From: Diadophis punctatus similis | Lineage: Eukaryota > Chordata > Lepidosauria > Squamata > Dipsadidae | Assembly: GCA_023053685.1 (NCBI GenBank) | Contig: JALIGW010000003.1 | Coordinates: 46,983,996-47,047,995 of the forward strand | Reading direction: 5' to 3' | Length of the DNA stretch: 64,000 nt | Part shown: in pieces, positions 51,779-64,000 of the stretch | Numbering within the stretch: the stretch's first letter is position 1 | Layout of the letters: every line of letters starts with the position of its first letter | The notes under the pieces: model-generated | Seen by the model: only the letters and a program-made list of their open reading frames with translations | Databases searched by the model: none | What the model was told of the DNA's origin: nothing | Translations under genes and position numbers: made by a program

Positions 51779-51968
51779 TTCTTTCTTTCTTTCTTTTTCT
51801 TTCTTTCTTTCTTTTCTTCTTTCTTTCTTTCTTCCCTTCCTTCCTTCTTTTCTTTTTCTTTCTTCTTCCTTCCTTCTCATCTAAATGCCTTTTGCTTAGA
51901 GTCCGATTCTACCCTGTTCTTTTTGTTTGTTTTTTCTATTTTGCTGTTTCTAATGGAAGGGCAGAAGT

Positions 51969-52018
<50 letters not shown>
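51779..52018. repeat. (CTTT)n-rich tract and (GT)n microsatellite
   Basis: Pyrimidine tetranucleotide tract 51779-51880 and a (GT)24-like run 51971-52018, separated by 90 bases of ordinary DNA. Confidence 0.95.
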
Positions 52019-52019
<1 letters not shown>

Positions 52020-52143
52020 TATTGATAAATTCCTATGTGCAAGATTGCTTAGTTAATAGGTGTGTGAGAGAATGGCTGATGAATTCATTTAGGAGATCCA
52101 TTTATTTTATAAATGGAATTGTTTCTTTTATGGGCAACTATAA

Positions 52144-52385
52144 TGGTATATGAGAGATAGGAGGAAGAGCCGCAGAGTAAGCAACAGTCAGGTAAAAGGC
52201 AGCTGAGCCTGCAGAACAAATGGGGGCATCACAAACCTCTCTGAAGGGACCCTCCCTAGTTTCTGTGGCTGTATACGTGAGGGGGGAGAAGTGTACTTTC
52301 AATTGTGCAAGATTCTGTTAATGTAACCTTACAATAAAGATAGAACTAGTACTTCCAGATATTCTTCTTGTCTGGACTATTACAC
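52144..52385 (+). mobile_element. Possible solo LTR (plus)
   Basis: AATAAAG at about 52332 followed by 'cttgtctggactattaca' resembles an LTR polyA region and CA end; the upstream half and flanks are unclear. Confidence 0.3.
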
Positions 52386-52515
52386 AAGGCTGCAGCAATT
52401 CATTTTAATCAGTTGTCCAATACAGGCTGGTGGCTGCACTGGATGACCCTGTGTAGGCTTAAGAACAGTGCTTAGATTGGAAAGTATCAGAGCACTACCT
52501 TCAGGCTAGATTTAA

Positions 52516-52661
52516 CAGGGGTGGCCAAACTATAGCTCTTTGAGGACCTGTGGACTTCAACTCCCAGAATTCCTAAGCCAGCCATGCATGCATGGCTGGC
52601 TCAGGAATTCTGGGAGTTGAAGTCCACAGATCCTCAAAGAGCCATAGTTTGGCCACTCCTG
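52516..52661. mobile_element. Palindromic hAT mini-element, CAGGGGTGGCCAAAC
   Basis: Near-perfect inverted halves around catgcatgcatg (52582-52593). No clean target duplication. Confidence 0.75.
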
Positions 52662-52799
52662 GAAGGAAAATTAAAGAAACACACATCAAAAGAAAGCAGT
52701 AGCCATCCCGTTGCTAAGAAAATTGCATGGGCATACCAGGCAGTTGACCAGGAGTTGACTCAAAAGATTAATCATTTTATTAGTTTTATTGGTCAATAA

Positions 52800-53038
52800 T
52801 TAATTGTATTTATTTATTTATTAAATTTATTTGCCACCCATCTCACATCATAATGACTCTGGGCAGCTTACAGCATTAAAACATTAAAATCCTAACCGAT
52901 AAATATTTCTAAAATAATAAAAATGGGAATCACAATCAAAATAAAACTATGGAGAGGGAAGGAATGGAGTGCGCGGGGCGGGGAGGTGAGATTGCCTCTT
53001 AATTCATCAACCACCTCCAGTGTGATGCTCTCCTGTTG
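52800..53038 (-). mobile_element. L2-type LINE 3' end (minus)
   Basis: (TTTA)n then 'ttgccacccatctcacatc' and 'actctgggcagcttacag', the inverse of an L2 3' end. Confidence 0.55.
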
Positions 53039-53333
53039 CAGGGGTGGGTTCTAACTTACCTCGCTGCCAGTTCTCTTCCTCCTGCACCACGTGGGGAAAA
53101 AACAAAGCCGAAAAACAGATGGCAACCGCATGCACAGTGCTGGAACTCGGCTTCTGCGCATGCTCAGAAGGGAAAAAATTTAATTTAAAAAAAATTCAAA
53201 AAAATTCAAAAAAAGATGGCGCCGCCCACGGACCAGCACTGACTGATCCAGTTTGGTGATGTCATCGTGACATCACCAGCGGGTCGCTACTGGTTCAGGT
53301 GAACTGGTCTGAACCAGGAGGAACCCACCCCTG
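53039..53333. mobile_element. hAT-like element, CAGGGGTGGGTTC…AACCCACCCCTG
   Basis: Good inverted ends; the flanking 8-mers (TCCTGTTG, TTCCTCCC) do not match, so boundaries are uncertain. Confidence 0.6.
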
Positions 53334-53587
53334 TTCCTCCCAATAGGAGGCCCCCAAGCCATCTGGCAGAGCCAGGTCTTCAGGCTCTTGCAGAAGGTCA
53401 GAAAGGTGAGAGTCAATCCAAACTCACTGGGTAAGATGTTCCAAAAGGCAGGAGCCACGGCAGAGAAGGCCCTTCTCCTGGACCCTACCAGTCACATTTT
53501 CTTGACTGATGGGCCACACAGCATGCCTCCTTATGATTGTCCTAGGCCAGCCCTTTTTTGGAGTGTCTTCTGGCAGGTATATACCTA

Positions 53588-53653
53588 GACATACATACAT
53601 ACATACATACATACATACATACATACATACATACATACATACATACATACATA

Positions 53654-53731
<78 letters not shown>
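53588..53731. repeat. Compound microsatellite (ATAC)n(TC)n
   Basis: About 17 ATAC units then about 37 TC units, ending 'ccatctgcaggcatgtatcc'. Confidence 0.95.
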
Positions 53732-53736
<5 letters not shown>

Positions 53737-54052
53737 TGCAGGCATGTATCCCAATGTGTCATATTTATACATTTATTAGGAAAGGAGATCTTCACATTTT
53801 GTTTCATCTGGAATTGCAATGTAAAGTTGAAAAGGTGGGAAAGCAGAACAATGAAAAATGTTAATACTATCCTATTTTATTCTTAAATTTAGAGTCAAGT
53901 TTCTCCCACATACTATCATATTGAGTGGCAAAGTCCATTGAGTTGTTGAGGCTAGCTAATTATTTTAGAAGTATTAGGAAATAAAATACAGTAACATATA
54001 TACAGCACAGTCAATTCAAGGATAGTTTATTGTCCATTGGAAAGTAGGTTCT

Positions 54053-54191
<139 letters not shown>

Positions 54192-54216
54192 TGCAGGCAT
54201 GTATCCCAATGTATCC

Positions 54217-57049
54217 CACTTCTGTCTATTCAAATGTCTTTTGACGCTTCATTTTCAGCCAGTCTTCCGTAAACCAGAGGGCATATCAGGGGCTGTGCAA
54301 GGTGGGAGTCCATACATAGTAGGCACAATTTGATCCAAAGCTGCTTCTGCTTCATTCCTCAATGTGACTAAGGCTTCAGCCAAAGCTTGTATCGAAGCCT
54401 CAGAGATAATCCGACCTCTGAAATTCAGTCGGGTCCAGCAGGTATCTGGGTGAGCTTATCAAATAGGTTCAGCCTTCCTACAAGAGGTGGAGAAGTCTTC
54501 TGCAGTAAACTGCAGAATCAACAGGGAGTGATTTTTTTAATGACAAAATATTACCCCTGGACTCCAGCTCTTTGAAGACATCTGAAAACACTTATGTGTA
54601 ATTAATTTAAACATAAATAATGCATTACTATAAATACAGTCATAAAGTAATGGTTACGTGATAGAAACACTGATGAAAAATTCAAAAGGCTAAATGAAAA
54701 GGTCCATCCTTTTGCAAAGAGTTGGCAAAAAGTGGACTACTTTTGCAAATCGAAGTGGGCTTTACATGAGCCTCTAAAGACTGTTCTGTTGATAAGTTCA
54801 GAATCATTCACTCTTTCAGATTGCTGGATCCTTAAGTTATTCTGGGCTTTATAGGTTAAAACTATAAAACTGAGCACTGAGCTCAGGCAACAATGTACTA
54901 CTTAGCAACCTAATTTTTATGTGTTGCATCAATTAAATGTGCCAGATGTTTTGCAAAGCCAATGTCATGTAAATCCGTCACCTCTTTTTTTGGATGAGCA
55001 CAAGAGGTCTCAGCTGTTTAAAAATGCTCCGTTCCTCCACCTTTGTGGGAAAGGTTTTATATTTAGGAGAGGAGGAGGATTTTGTTGGAGCCAACAAAAT
55101 GGGACAGGATAATGTAATGGTAAAAGTGTTGAATTAGAATCAGAAGTTCTAAGTTCAGCCATGCAATTTATTGGGAGACATTGGACCAATTACTTTCTCT
55201 CCAACATGTGGACACCTCTATGTAGAAGATTCACTTTTTATGAAAAGACCGATAAAAATGCAATAAATGAATAAAATATCCCAACTTATCTTTTGCCCTC
55301 TGCCCTCCTCTGTTGTTAATAGCCAAATATAAAGGCTGTTCAGAGGAATGGAGGGACACAGCCAAACAGCAGTCAAATGGAGAAGGTGCTAAGAACAGAG
55401 TACTCCAAGAAGTGGGGGCTGCATCTTTAGCAAGTAAAACATACAAATGCTCCATTCCTGTTTGGCCAAAACTGTATTTTGCTGATTTAAAAAAAATAAT
55501 TGCTTTTTTTGTTTGCAATCGTCGCAAACCTTAAGTCTTTTTAAATTGCATCTATCATTTAAAATTAATTTGTTGAACGTTTGAAATGTTTTCCTTACTT
55601 CTTTTGTGTTGGGTATTTCAGTTTTGGACTATATTTAAAAAGTTACAATTTATACTTAGGAATTTATTCTCATGGACAAAATCCAGTAAGAGGGAAACTA
55701 AACTTTCCACAGCTGGGCTTGTGCTACGGCCACAAATTCCTAGCCACAAAGACCTGCTGAACAGCCTTTTTCCATCTGTCAATTTGCAGATTAAGATGCT
55801 TCCGTGATAGTCATCTCGGCAGATACTGAGCTGCCATGGTGAAATTTCTGAGAACATAGTACAGTGGCTTCCTTCAGATACTCTCTGTGGCTTTACACTT
55901 AGATATGTTTAAAATAAAAAAATGATTTAGAATGTCCTGTTAACCAACTGATAAAGTATTAACAGATAGTGTGATTAGATCTGAGAGTGGAGAAAAACAG
56001 TCATGCTGTTGGGTGTTGCTAGGAATTCAGCAATGTCTGAAGATTTCTGCCATAGGAATGGATTGAACTCCATCATCTCATCAAGCATATCCTCCACACA
56101 CATTAAAATCCAACACTCCCACTCTTTTTTCCCTTATTGCTTAGTTCTCCAGAAAGCTTCTTTGAACTTTCCGGGGGAAGTACAGATAAATAAATACTTT
56201 GCATTCTCCTAAAGTGGCAGCATTTCACTTACTCTCAATTTAGTTAACATGAAATATAGCCAAAGACTTTTTTTTTAAAGAAAGGAGACAAAAAGTGGGT
56301 TATACAAATTGTACATTATAAAACCAACCTTTCTTAGTGTACAGTACGCGTAGTCCAAACACAAATGTTTGCAGTGGCAGAAACTCAAAACAGCTGCCTG
56401 GACCCATGCAGATTTCTGGCTGGTCCACAAACCAGAGAAAAATGGTATCTAAACTCACATTTAATGGAACTAGTGAAACGTTTATAGACAAGTGAGCAAA
56501 CCATCTGGTTCCAGGTCCTCATATGTGGCTCTCTAGGCAACGGGAGTACAAAAATCAGATGTAGCACCTTATTTTTTGCCCTGAAGAACGGCATACAAGA
56601 ATTAGAAAGCAATTAAAAGAACAACGGGCAATGCCAATATAGCAGAGCGCACCAAGGAGAATGGTGGTCAAGGAGATTGGATGGTTTTTCTCATAGTGAT
56701 GAGATGATAATGGCTCAGAACAGGTTTATCAGAACAGAGGAGAGAACTCTGAAGCACAGCTAGTGTCCGCACATACTTTAAAAAGCTGGCCAAAGCTGGC
56801 GATTAAGAGGTATATCTAATAGTTCTCCTTAATTGCCAACTGGTATGGAATGGAGAAATGCTATTAGATGCTATTAGTCTCCTTCCTTCCATATCTGAGT
56901 GCTAGGGGAAGACAGAGAATTGATGGGTCCAGTGCAAGTGCATGGATAAATGCTCTTCATCTCGGCTTGCTCCAACAATAACCTGTAGTGTTTCTAAGGG
57001 AAACTTGTAATTTATTTGGTATTGCCCATTTGTCTTTTCCATTGTCTTC
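54217..57049. other. Intergenic DNA, nothing recognised
   Basis: AT-rich without visible transposon ends or coding signal. Confidence 0.45.
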
Positions 57050-57057
57050 CCCTACCT

Positions 57058-57443
57058 CAGGGGTGTCAAACTCAGTTTCACTGAGGGCCGCATCCGGGCT
57101 GAGGTTGACCTCGGGGGGCCAGGCGGGCATGGCTGACTGGGTGGGTGGGGCCAACTGGGTGGCCAGCTTGACGCCACTCTCCAAACTGCTGGCATATTTC
57201 CTCCTCGCATTGGGTAGACCGGGCCGAAGCCATGCTGGTGTGATCTTTCCTCTTTGCATTGGGTAGACCGGGCCGAAGCTACGTTGCCCTGATCTTTCCT
57301 CTTCGCACTGGGTAGACCGGGCTGAAGCTACATTGGCCCAATCTTTCCTCTTCACATTGGGTAGACCAGGATGCCCCCGTGGGCCGGATCCGACCATATT
57401 GTAGGCTGAATCCAGCCCGCGGGCCTTGAGTTTGACACCCCTG
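57058..57443. mobile_element. hAT element with 49-bp tandem array
   Basis: Ends CAGGGGTGTCAAACTC and GAGTTTGACACCCCTG; exact duplication CCCTACCT at 57050-57057 and 57444-57451. Inside, tgggtagacc recurs at 57211, 57260, 57309 and 57358, a strict 49-bp period. Confidence 0.92.
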
Positions 57444-57451
57444 CCCTACCT

Positions 57452-58534
57452 CCATTTCTATCAACTTTGGCAATAGTTGTTTTTTTCTAGTACATAATCT
57501 ACCCAGAATTAGAAGGTAAGTCAGGTGGCCATAAGATAAACAAACAAACAAACAAATAAATAAAAATCCTCTTGCATCACATGCCCAAAGCAGTTGAGGT
57601 TTTTTTTCCTTGCTGATCATATCTTCAAGAGATCACTCTTTATTTGCTCCAGGATTGACAAATCGGTCTTCTGTAGACCATGATACTTTCAATATAACTC
57701 CAGATCTATAATGCAAAAGCAGGCCCTTTATCTTGCTCTTTCTCAATATCTAGTTTTCTCAGCCTTATGTTACCACTGGAAAGACCATTGCTTTAGCTTT
57801 TCTGATCTTTCTTGACACAAGAATTCATTCATGATCTTCTCTAGGTTTATTATTACCTTCCTCCTCAAGCCATGGGAAGAAATCCCCTCCTTTACTTTTT
57901 CAGCATACAGTCCAACTTTATTCTTGAGTTCAAGAAAACAAAACTATCAGCTCATTTCCTTCATCATTAACTCTTTATTAAGCATACTAGTTGATACTAC
58001 CTGTGCCCTCCTTGTATTTAACATAAACCCTTACCTTTCATTTTCTATTTTACTTACATAATCAGTTTTTCAACAAATATCTTTTCATATAACAAAGGGT
58101 GTGATCAAGATATCTCAGGTTGTTAGTGTTTTGGCTTTCTATCTTGATTCTAGTTAGTTATGCTATTCTTAAAGTAAGTTAAATTATTTCTGAATTATCT
58201 GAATTCTGAAACTCTTTTTCACACAATCAGTGCTGCAGTTTTTTGTTGTAAACGTTTGTCTGAAAAATACTTAATTTTTTTTGTTATACTCATGAGCCTT
58301 AATATGGTTCACATTCCTATATCGAGGCCTTGAATTTATCAATAAAGCAGCAATAAACCTCATCCTTTTATTCTTCTGCTGTCTCCATTATCTATTGTAT
58401 GTTAGCTACCAATTTTATATCACTCTGCCTTTTCTCGTACTAGCCATAATATATAAATAAGAATAAGCTTGTCTGATCTCTGGGCCACACAATTTTGTTC
58501 TTTGTTCAGTGAACAAAGAACAAAATTAATAATC
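57452..58534. other. AT-rich intergenic DNA
   Basis: Nothing recognised apart from a short (AAAC/AAAT)n run at 57538-57564. Confidence 0.45.
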
Positions 58535-58542
58535 TCCTAGGC

Positions 58543-58970
58543 CCGTGGTGGCGAACCTATGGCACGCGTGCCACAGGTGGCACGCGGAGCCATAGCAGAG
58601 GGCACACGAGCTTTGCCCACCGGCAAACCGGAAGTGCGGAAAAACGCATTTCCGGTTTGCTGGTGAGCTGTTTTTTGCACTCCGGAGGGTTCAGGGAAGC
58701 TCCCTGAAGCCCCGGAATGCAAAAAACTACAAAACGGACAAACCGGAAGTGCATTTTTCCGAACTTCCGGTTTGTCCCTTTCGTCGTTTTTTACTGTCCC
58801 AGGCTCCGGTAAGGCCTTTGCACGGGGGTGGGGGTGTGTACGCATGCGCAGGGGGCAGCATGGGGGGTGTTGTGCGCATGCGTGGGGGGAGGGAATGGGT
58901 GTGGGCACGCGAGCACGCGCGCGCACCCCCCCTTTTTGGCACGCGAACCTAAAAAGGTTCGCCATCACTG
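58543..58970. mobile_element. hAT element, CCGTGGTGGCGAACC…GGTTCGCCATCACTG
   Basis: Exact duplication TCCTAGGC at 58535-58542 and 58971-58978. Same family as 4033 and 34348. The interior contains repeated and inverted 'aaaccggaagtgc' blocks and CpG-rich DNA. Confidence 0.92.
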
Positions 58971-59151
58971 TCCTAGGCAGTTACTTTGCAGAAATAGAGT
59001 TGTCAACATATTTAACTGGTTCTTCCCCTGTAGTTGAATAAATATTTCATGGGTGCCTGAATTATTGCATTTGTCTAATCAAACTTTTCCAGTAATTCCA
59101 GGTTTCTCAATTTCTCAATTTTTGGGGCACTATTAGTAGCATTGTGGCGTA

Positions 59152-59546
59152 TAGGTAGTCCTTGACTTTCAACAGTTCATTTAGTGACTGTTCGAAGTTA
59201 CAACGGCACTGAAAAAAGTGATTTATGACCATTTTTCATACTTATAACTGTTGCGTCATCCCCATGGTCATGCGATCAAAATTCAGACTCTTGGCAACTG
59301 ACTCATATTTATGACGGTTGCAGTGTCCCAGGGTTATGGGATCACCTTTTGCCACCTTCTGACAAACAAAGTCAATGGGGAAGCCAGATTCACTTAACAA
59401 CCATGTTATTAACTTAACACCTGCAGCGTTTCACTTAACAACTGTGGAAAGAAAGGTTATAAAATGGGGAAAACTCACTTAACGAATGTCTCACTTAGCA
59501 GCAGAAATTTTGGGCTCAGTTATGGTCATATGTTGAGGACTAGCTG
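59152..59546 (+). mobile_element. TA-flanked MITE (CAGGTAGTCC family)
   Basis: Full-length copy with TA at 59150-59151 and 59547-59548. Confidence 0.85.
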
Positions 59547-59825
59547 TAGTTTCTTAAGGATACTTAGCCGTGCAATTCTTTTGTCTGGTCTTATGGCCTG
59601 CATAGTATATCCTCTAATCATCTGATTTAAAGTAGCCAATTCCAGTCCATCTAAATTCATGTATTCCAAAAACATAAAATGTTTTGATAATTTCAAATGT
59701 TTTCTAGGTTTTATGCTTATCATATTTCATGTTTTCTAATTGCGTATATCCTTATAAAAAAAAAGAACTCTTCTTTAGGACAAAAACCGTGAGCAATCAG
59801 ATTTCTTTGCCGGGTTGGTCTAGTC

Positions 59826-61135
59826 CAGGGGTCGGCAACCCGCAGCTCCAGAGCTTCATGTGGCTCTTTGGGCCCCCTGCTGTGGCTCCCTGTCCCATCA
59901 CTGGCTGGCCTCACCCTCCCCTCCCTCACCTGGCCTGAGAAAGTAAGGGCGATGGCGGGAATGGATAAGCGGCCGGGGCCGATTCTCTCATGCTGGTTGA
60001 GGAACATAGCCACCCCCGGCGGAGGCTTTCCTTCGGGCAACCCTCCTCCCCCCCTCGCAACTCCCTGGCTAGCTGTGGCAGGGCCAGGAGGGTGCGCATG
60101 CGCGGGGAGACCCTCAAACGAGCACCAAAGCGCAGCAAAGGTGCGCGCGGAGGGCGGGTGGCTGCTCACTTAAGGAGGGTCTTTGGATGCGGCTTCTCTC
60201 CTGCCCTAAGGATCTGGCCATTGCCTTGCCATGTCCGTCCCCCCACCCCCCCCCACAGCTCTTCAGCAGAGCGGGGAGGGCGTGAGCTCCAGCCCGAGGT
60301 GGCAGGAAGCGAAGGCTGCCTTCGCTCCGGCGACCATCCTCCCCCTCCTTCTCCTCTCATGCGGGATGGGAGGGACACGGCAAGGCAATGGCCGGATCCT
60401 TAAGACAGAAGCAGCCCTGTAGCTGCCTTCATGCCACATTTGCGCGTAAGGCAGCTTCACCTCCTGCCGCTTCGGGCTGAAACTCACACCCTCCCTGCTC
60501 GACCGAAGAGCTGCAGGGAGGGGAGACGGGATGGGACACGGCAAGGCAATGGCCAGATCCTTAGGGCAGGAGAGAAGCCGCATCCAAAGACTCTCCCTAA
60601 GTGAGCAGCCGCCCTCCGCTTTGCTGCGCTTTGGCACTCTCTTGAGGAGGGTCTCCCCACGCGTGACACAGCCAGCCAGGGAGTCGCGAGAGGGGGAGGA
60701 GGGTCGCCCGAAGAGAAGCCTCCGCTGGGGGTGGCGATCGTTCCTCAGCACACAGAGAGAGAAGAGGAGAGAGAGGGAGAAAAAGAGAGTTGGGAGAAAG
60801 AGAGAGATGAGGGAGGGAGAGGGAGAGAGAGATGGGTGGGGAGGAAGGGGGGGAGAGAGGGAAAGAAAGAAAGATGAGAGGGAGGGAGGGAGAGAGATAG
60901 GAGAGGGAGAAAGAGAGAGGGAAAGAGAGAAAGAGAGAGGGAAAAGAGAGAGAGAGATACCTGTTTCTCATAGAAAAGAAAACATAGAGCCACAAAACCT
61001 GGGTAGGTCATGTTACTCGGTGGGAGTGACATTGAGTTGGCCACGCCCACCCAGGTTTTGTGGCTCCGGGTGTTTTGTTTTCTCTGGGAAACGGGTCCAA
61101 ATGGCTCTTTGAGTTTTTAAGGTTGCCGACCCCTG
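59826..61135. mobile_element. 1.3-kb hAT element with large internal inverted repeat
   Basis: Ends CAGGGGTCGGCAACC and GGTTGCCGACCCCTG; exact duplication GTCTAGTC at 59818-59825 and 61136-61143. Inside, 59995-60330 and about 60462-60745 are imperfect inverses (for example 'gccacccccggcggaggc' against 'gcctccgctgggggtggc'; 'ggatctggccattgcc' against 'ggcaatggccagatcc'). A third inverse block 'ggcaatggccggatcc' lies at about 60386. Then a GA-rich tract (60745-60955). No protein recognised. Confidence 0.9.
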
Positions 61136-61143
61136 GTCTAGTC

Positions 61144-62615
61144 ATATAATCATCTCCATATCTACTAATAAAAGTTTGAACTTGTCTTCAGCAACTAGTA
61201 GAGTGATATCTTCTGATATGGGAATCTCATCATCTGTTATCAAACTCCTCTAAACATTCCATACAGGAAGTCCTAATTTAACAACTGCAACTGAGACCAG
61301 AATCTTGGCTACTGAACAAAGCATTCAATAAGTGAACCACCTTCCATTAGATGAGGTAGTTTTCCTCCAACTGCAGAGCCCTACCTGCTCTCGTCCCCGT
61401 TGTGAATTACCTTTCAACCTTATCAGCAAAGATGGCCCTATCAAGATACCTTCTGCCAGTTTTGATCTAAGGGCCATTGAAGATACTAAGCCAAGTGTCG
61501 ATGTTGGTAATCCCTTTGGAGTTTAAGAAAGCAACATCAACAAGAAAAAGCCTAACATTCAAGTTTTGTCCCAGGCACTTATAGATGCTGTGAAGAGAAG
61601 TGCAACACTGCCACCTTAAGGTCAAAGATTAGGATATCCCAAAGTCTTAAATTGTTCGCCTTTAATTTGTGGTTTTAATAACTCTATCAAACTCTGTGAG
61701 TTTGTTTTTGACTATTTCTCCTTATTCGATTCCCTTATAATCAAAGGTAGCTATATATCTTACTCTATGCTTTATCTGTTATCACGCCTGAGCCAAAATC
61801 CTATGGTACGTTTATAGCTGTAACGGAGAGGAAGCCCAATCGAACCAACGTTGTAACTTTTTTTTCAGAGATAAATGCTTAGGATAGTGCTGTAAAATGG
61901 ACTTGCCTCTCCCTTACTAAATAATTAATAATCTCTGAGGAAGTTACTTTGCAGAAGATCTGCTAGGATTAATGGAAAGTAGGCACTATTGTGATGACAG
62001 AAAAACTTCCATTGGATTGTATCTCTTGAACTAGATCTGTTTGGACTTTCCACATGCAAGATCATCACTGACCTCAGATCGCCACTCCACTCCACTGGTA
62101 TGTTTTTATAGTTCTCCGGAACCTATTTTTAACAGTTTTCTGGAAAGTCCAAATTGATTAATTCTGCAAAGTAGTTAGCTCTGCTTCTGTTCCAGAGGAA
62201 ATGCTACAGTAACATTCAGTCCTCTTCCCAGTTCTTGAGGTCTCTTTTCTTGCCTCAAAATATCTTTGCAGGATGAGGTGGAACTTGGCCAGGGATTAAA
62301 TGCTGACCATAGCTGATTCTTCCCATTGACAGACAGGAGGGAGGGTAGGCTGGCACCGGAATATGGAACGTTTCTTTCTCTCTTGCTGCCTTTATAGCTA
62401 TCTTTCCCAACTTCTGGATGTGCTGGGACAATTCCCAATAAGTATCACTTTACAAGTTCCTAGGGATAATGGGAATTGTTGTTTAGAACCTCCGAAGATT
62501 GCCAGATATGATGAGGCTCTTAAGAACATCTATAATTAGGCACCTAGAGCAACTGCTTCATGAGGCTTACATTACTCAAGATTTGATGGACCTCATTTAA
62601 TGTATTTTTAAAAAT
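61144..62615. other. Intergenic DNA
   Basis: A degraded piece of the CAGGTAGTCC MITE at about 61262-61345; otherwise nothing recognised. A 64-codon frame at 61332-61526 has no known match. Confidence 0.4.
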
Positions 62616-63352
62616 TACTGAATAACAGAACAGAATAACAGAACAATAGAGTTTAACAGGGATGGGCTGCTGGGGTTCAAAGGGGTTCAGGAGAACCTCT
62701 AGCTAAGATTCTGTGCAGTTCAGAGAACCCCCAAATCCCATCCTGGCTGGCCCCTCACCCCACCCGACCCATCCCTCCAGGAGTCCCCATGCGACCCGTT
62801 TTGGATGCAGGTAAGTGCAGGGCATGCGCGGAGGCTTGGGGAGGGCAAAAAATGGGCCTACCTGAAGTTCAGGAATGGCCAGAGGGCCTCCAGAGCCAGG
62901 GAGGCTGTTTTCGCCCTCCTGGAGGCTCGAGGAAAGTCTCTGAAGCCCGGGGAGGGCAAAAATGCCCCCCCATGGTACAGGAGGCTGACTAGGCCACGCC
63001 CACCATAGCCACGTGCACCCAGCAACTGGGCAGAGACCTCTTGCTAAAATTTTTGAAGCCCACCCCTGAGTTGTAAGGGACCTTGGAGGTCTTCTAGTCC
63101 AACCCCCTGCTCAGGCAGGAAACCCTATACCATTTCAAACAAATGGTTGTCAAATCTCTTCTTAAAACTCCCAGTGTTGGAGAATTCACAACTTCTGGGG
63201 GCAAATTATTCCACTGATTAATTGTTGTAAATGTCAGGAAATTTCTCCTGAGTTTTAGGTAACTTTTTTCCTTGATTAGTTTGCAGCCATTGCTTCTTGT
63301 CCTGCATTCAGGTGCTTTGGAGAATAGCTTGACTCCCTCTTCTTTGTGGCAA
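62616..63352 (-). mobile_element. CR1 LINE 3' end (minus), split by a hAT-like insertion
   Basis: Tail (GAATAACA)-like at 62616-62655, body 63069-63352 encoding on the minus strand LFSKAPECRTRSNGCKLIKE and NNLPPEVVNSPTL. The reading 'agagtt' / 'gtaagggacc' is rejoined when the insertion 62657-63068 is removed. Confidence 0.85.
62657..63068. mobile_element. hAT-like element in CR1 tail
   Basis: Starts CAGGGATGGGCTGC, ends GCCCACCCCTG; flanks AGTT-TAA and AGTTGTAA are an eroded duplication of CR1 sequence. Confidence 0.65.
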
Positions 63353-64000
63353 AGAAAATTACTAAAAAAAATTATGGTAATTTTGCTAAAACCTATGGTT
63401 GCAAATAAATGTATATATTTTTTAAAAATTAATTTTATTGAAGTTTTCAACAGATTAAAAACAATACAAATTTATATTTGAAGAGTAAAATAATAGTTAA
63501 AAGTAATAAAAAAGAAGAAACAAAAGAAATAAAAAAGAATAAAAAAGAAAAGAAAAAGTAAAAAAGAAGTGGCTTTTGATATTCTTAACAGCAGTTATAA
63601 GTACATTTATATTTTACCTTCTCTCTCTAAAGTTGCAAAATAATCTCCTTCTTTCCATAATCTTTCATAATCCAAAAACAATTTTAATCATCAAATCTAT
63701 AGATTTCCAGTTCATTTTTAATTTTTTTTCAGCAAGATATTCATAAGGGGAAATTAATATATTCCATGATGTTCCCTAATTCCTAATTTATACCACCCAG
63801 AAATAGTATATAAATGGTATACTGTATACTTGTTTTAATAAAAATAATTTAGCAAGCATCACGCCTTTTCCTAAGGGTCTCCAGAAAGTTTCCTCTTGAG
63901 TCATGACATTCTTTTATTACTTATCTAGTCTTATGACCTATTCCCAGAATTCTTTGCCAGTCTTTTACTTTTGTCTCCACTCTTCTTTGATAATCTAACG
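63353..64000. other. AT-rich DNA at window end
   Basis: A-rich tract with AAAAAG/AAAAAGT runs at 63480-63570; nothing else recognised. Confidence 0.4.

Noticed and set aside
60531..61112. 193-codon Arg/Glu-rich frame
   Set aside because: Produced by the GA-rich simple tract inside the hAT element 59826-61135.
61332..61526. 64-codon frame ending DVGNPFGV
   Set aside because: Reads like protein in places but matches nothing I know, has no splice or promoter context, and begins in a degraded MITE fragment.

Overview
The window is vertebrate nuclear DNA, most likely from a squamate reptile and probably a snake. This rests on the repeats: CR1 and L2-type LINE 3' ends whose tails grade into microsatellites, tRNA-derived SINEs, and many short DNA transposons flanked by 8-bp duplications. 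There is one recognisable, apparently intact host gene, CSF1 (macrophage colony-stimulating factor 1), on the + strand. No operon-like structure, rRNA, functional tRNA gene or CRISPR array is visible.

CSF1 layout: a GC-rich promoter with a TATA box (about 19.54 kb); a proposed non-coding exon 1 ending at a donor at 19763; coding exons at 24492-24617 (signal peptide and first helix), 32101-32163, 33132-33296, 34939-35104, 36981-37984 (long Ser/Thr-rich stalk plus transmembrane helix), 39409-39470 and 39816-39870 (stop); then a 3'-UTR exon from 40977 to an AATAAA at 43276. The exons join in phase to give 546 residues (human CSF1 is 554). All nine cysteines expected in the growth-factor core and just after it are present.

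The other ~60 kb is intergenic or intronic and repeat-rich. 0-19 kb holds nested transposons. Within it, 3.8-8.3 kb is the most unusual stretch. A LINE was invaded by a short hAT element and by a 2.4-kb TA-flanked element. The 2.4-kb element carries several alternating sense and antisense copies of a SAC3D1-like first coding exon. Next to it, another hAT element, itself inserted in a TA-flanked MITE, carries the first coding exon of EAF1 with its splice donor. 19-43 kb is CSF1 with repeat-laden introns. 43-64 kb is intergenic: CR1 copies in both orientations, SINEs, long compound microsatellites and several GC-rich hAT elements, the largest 1.3 kb (59826-61135).

The strongest hunt results are the two independent captures of host first exons by DNA transposons, the hairpin array made from one of them, and the strikingly uniform central TA in the 8-bp duplications of the hAT insertions, which points to the Buster branch of hAT. 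All calls were made by reading the sequence; no database search was run.
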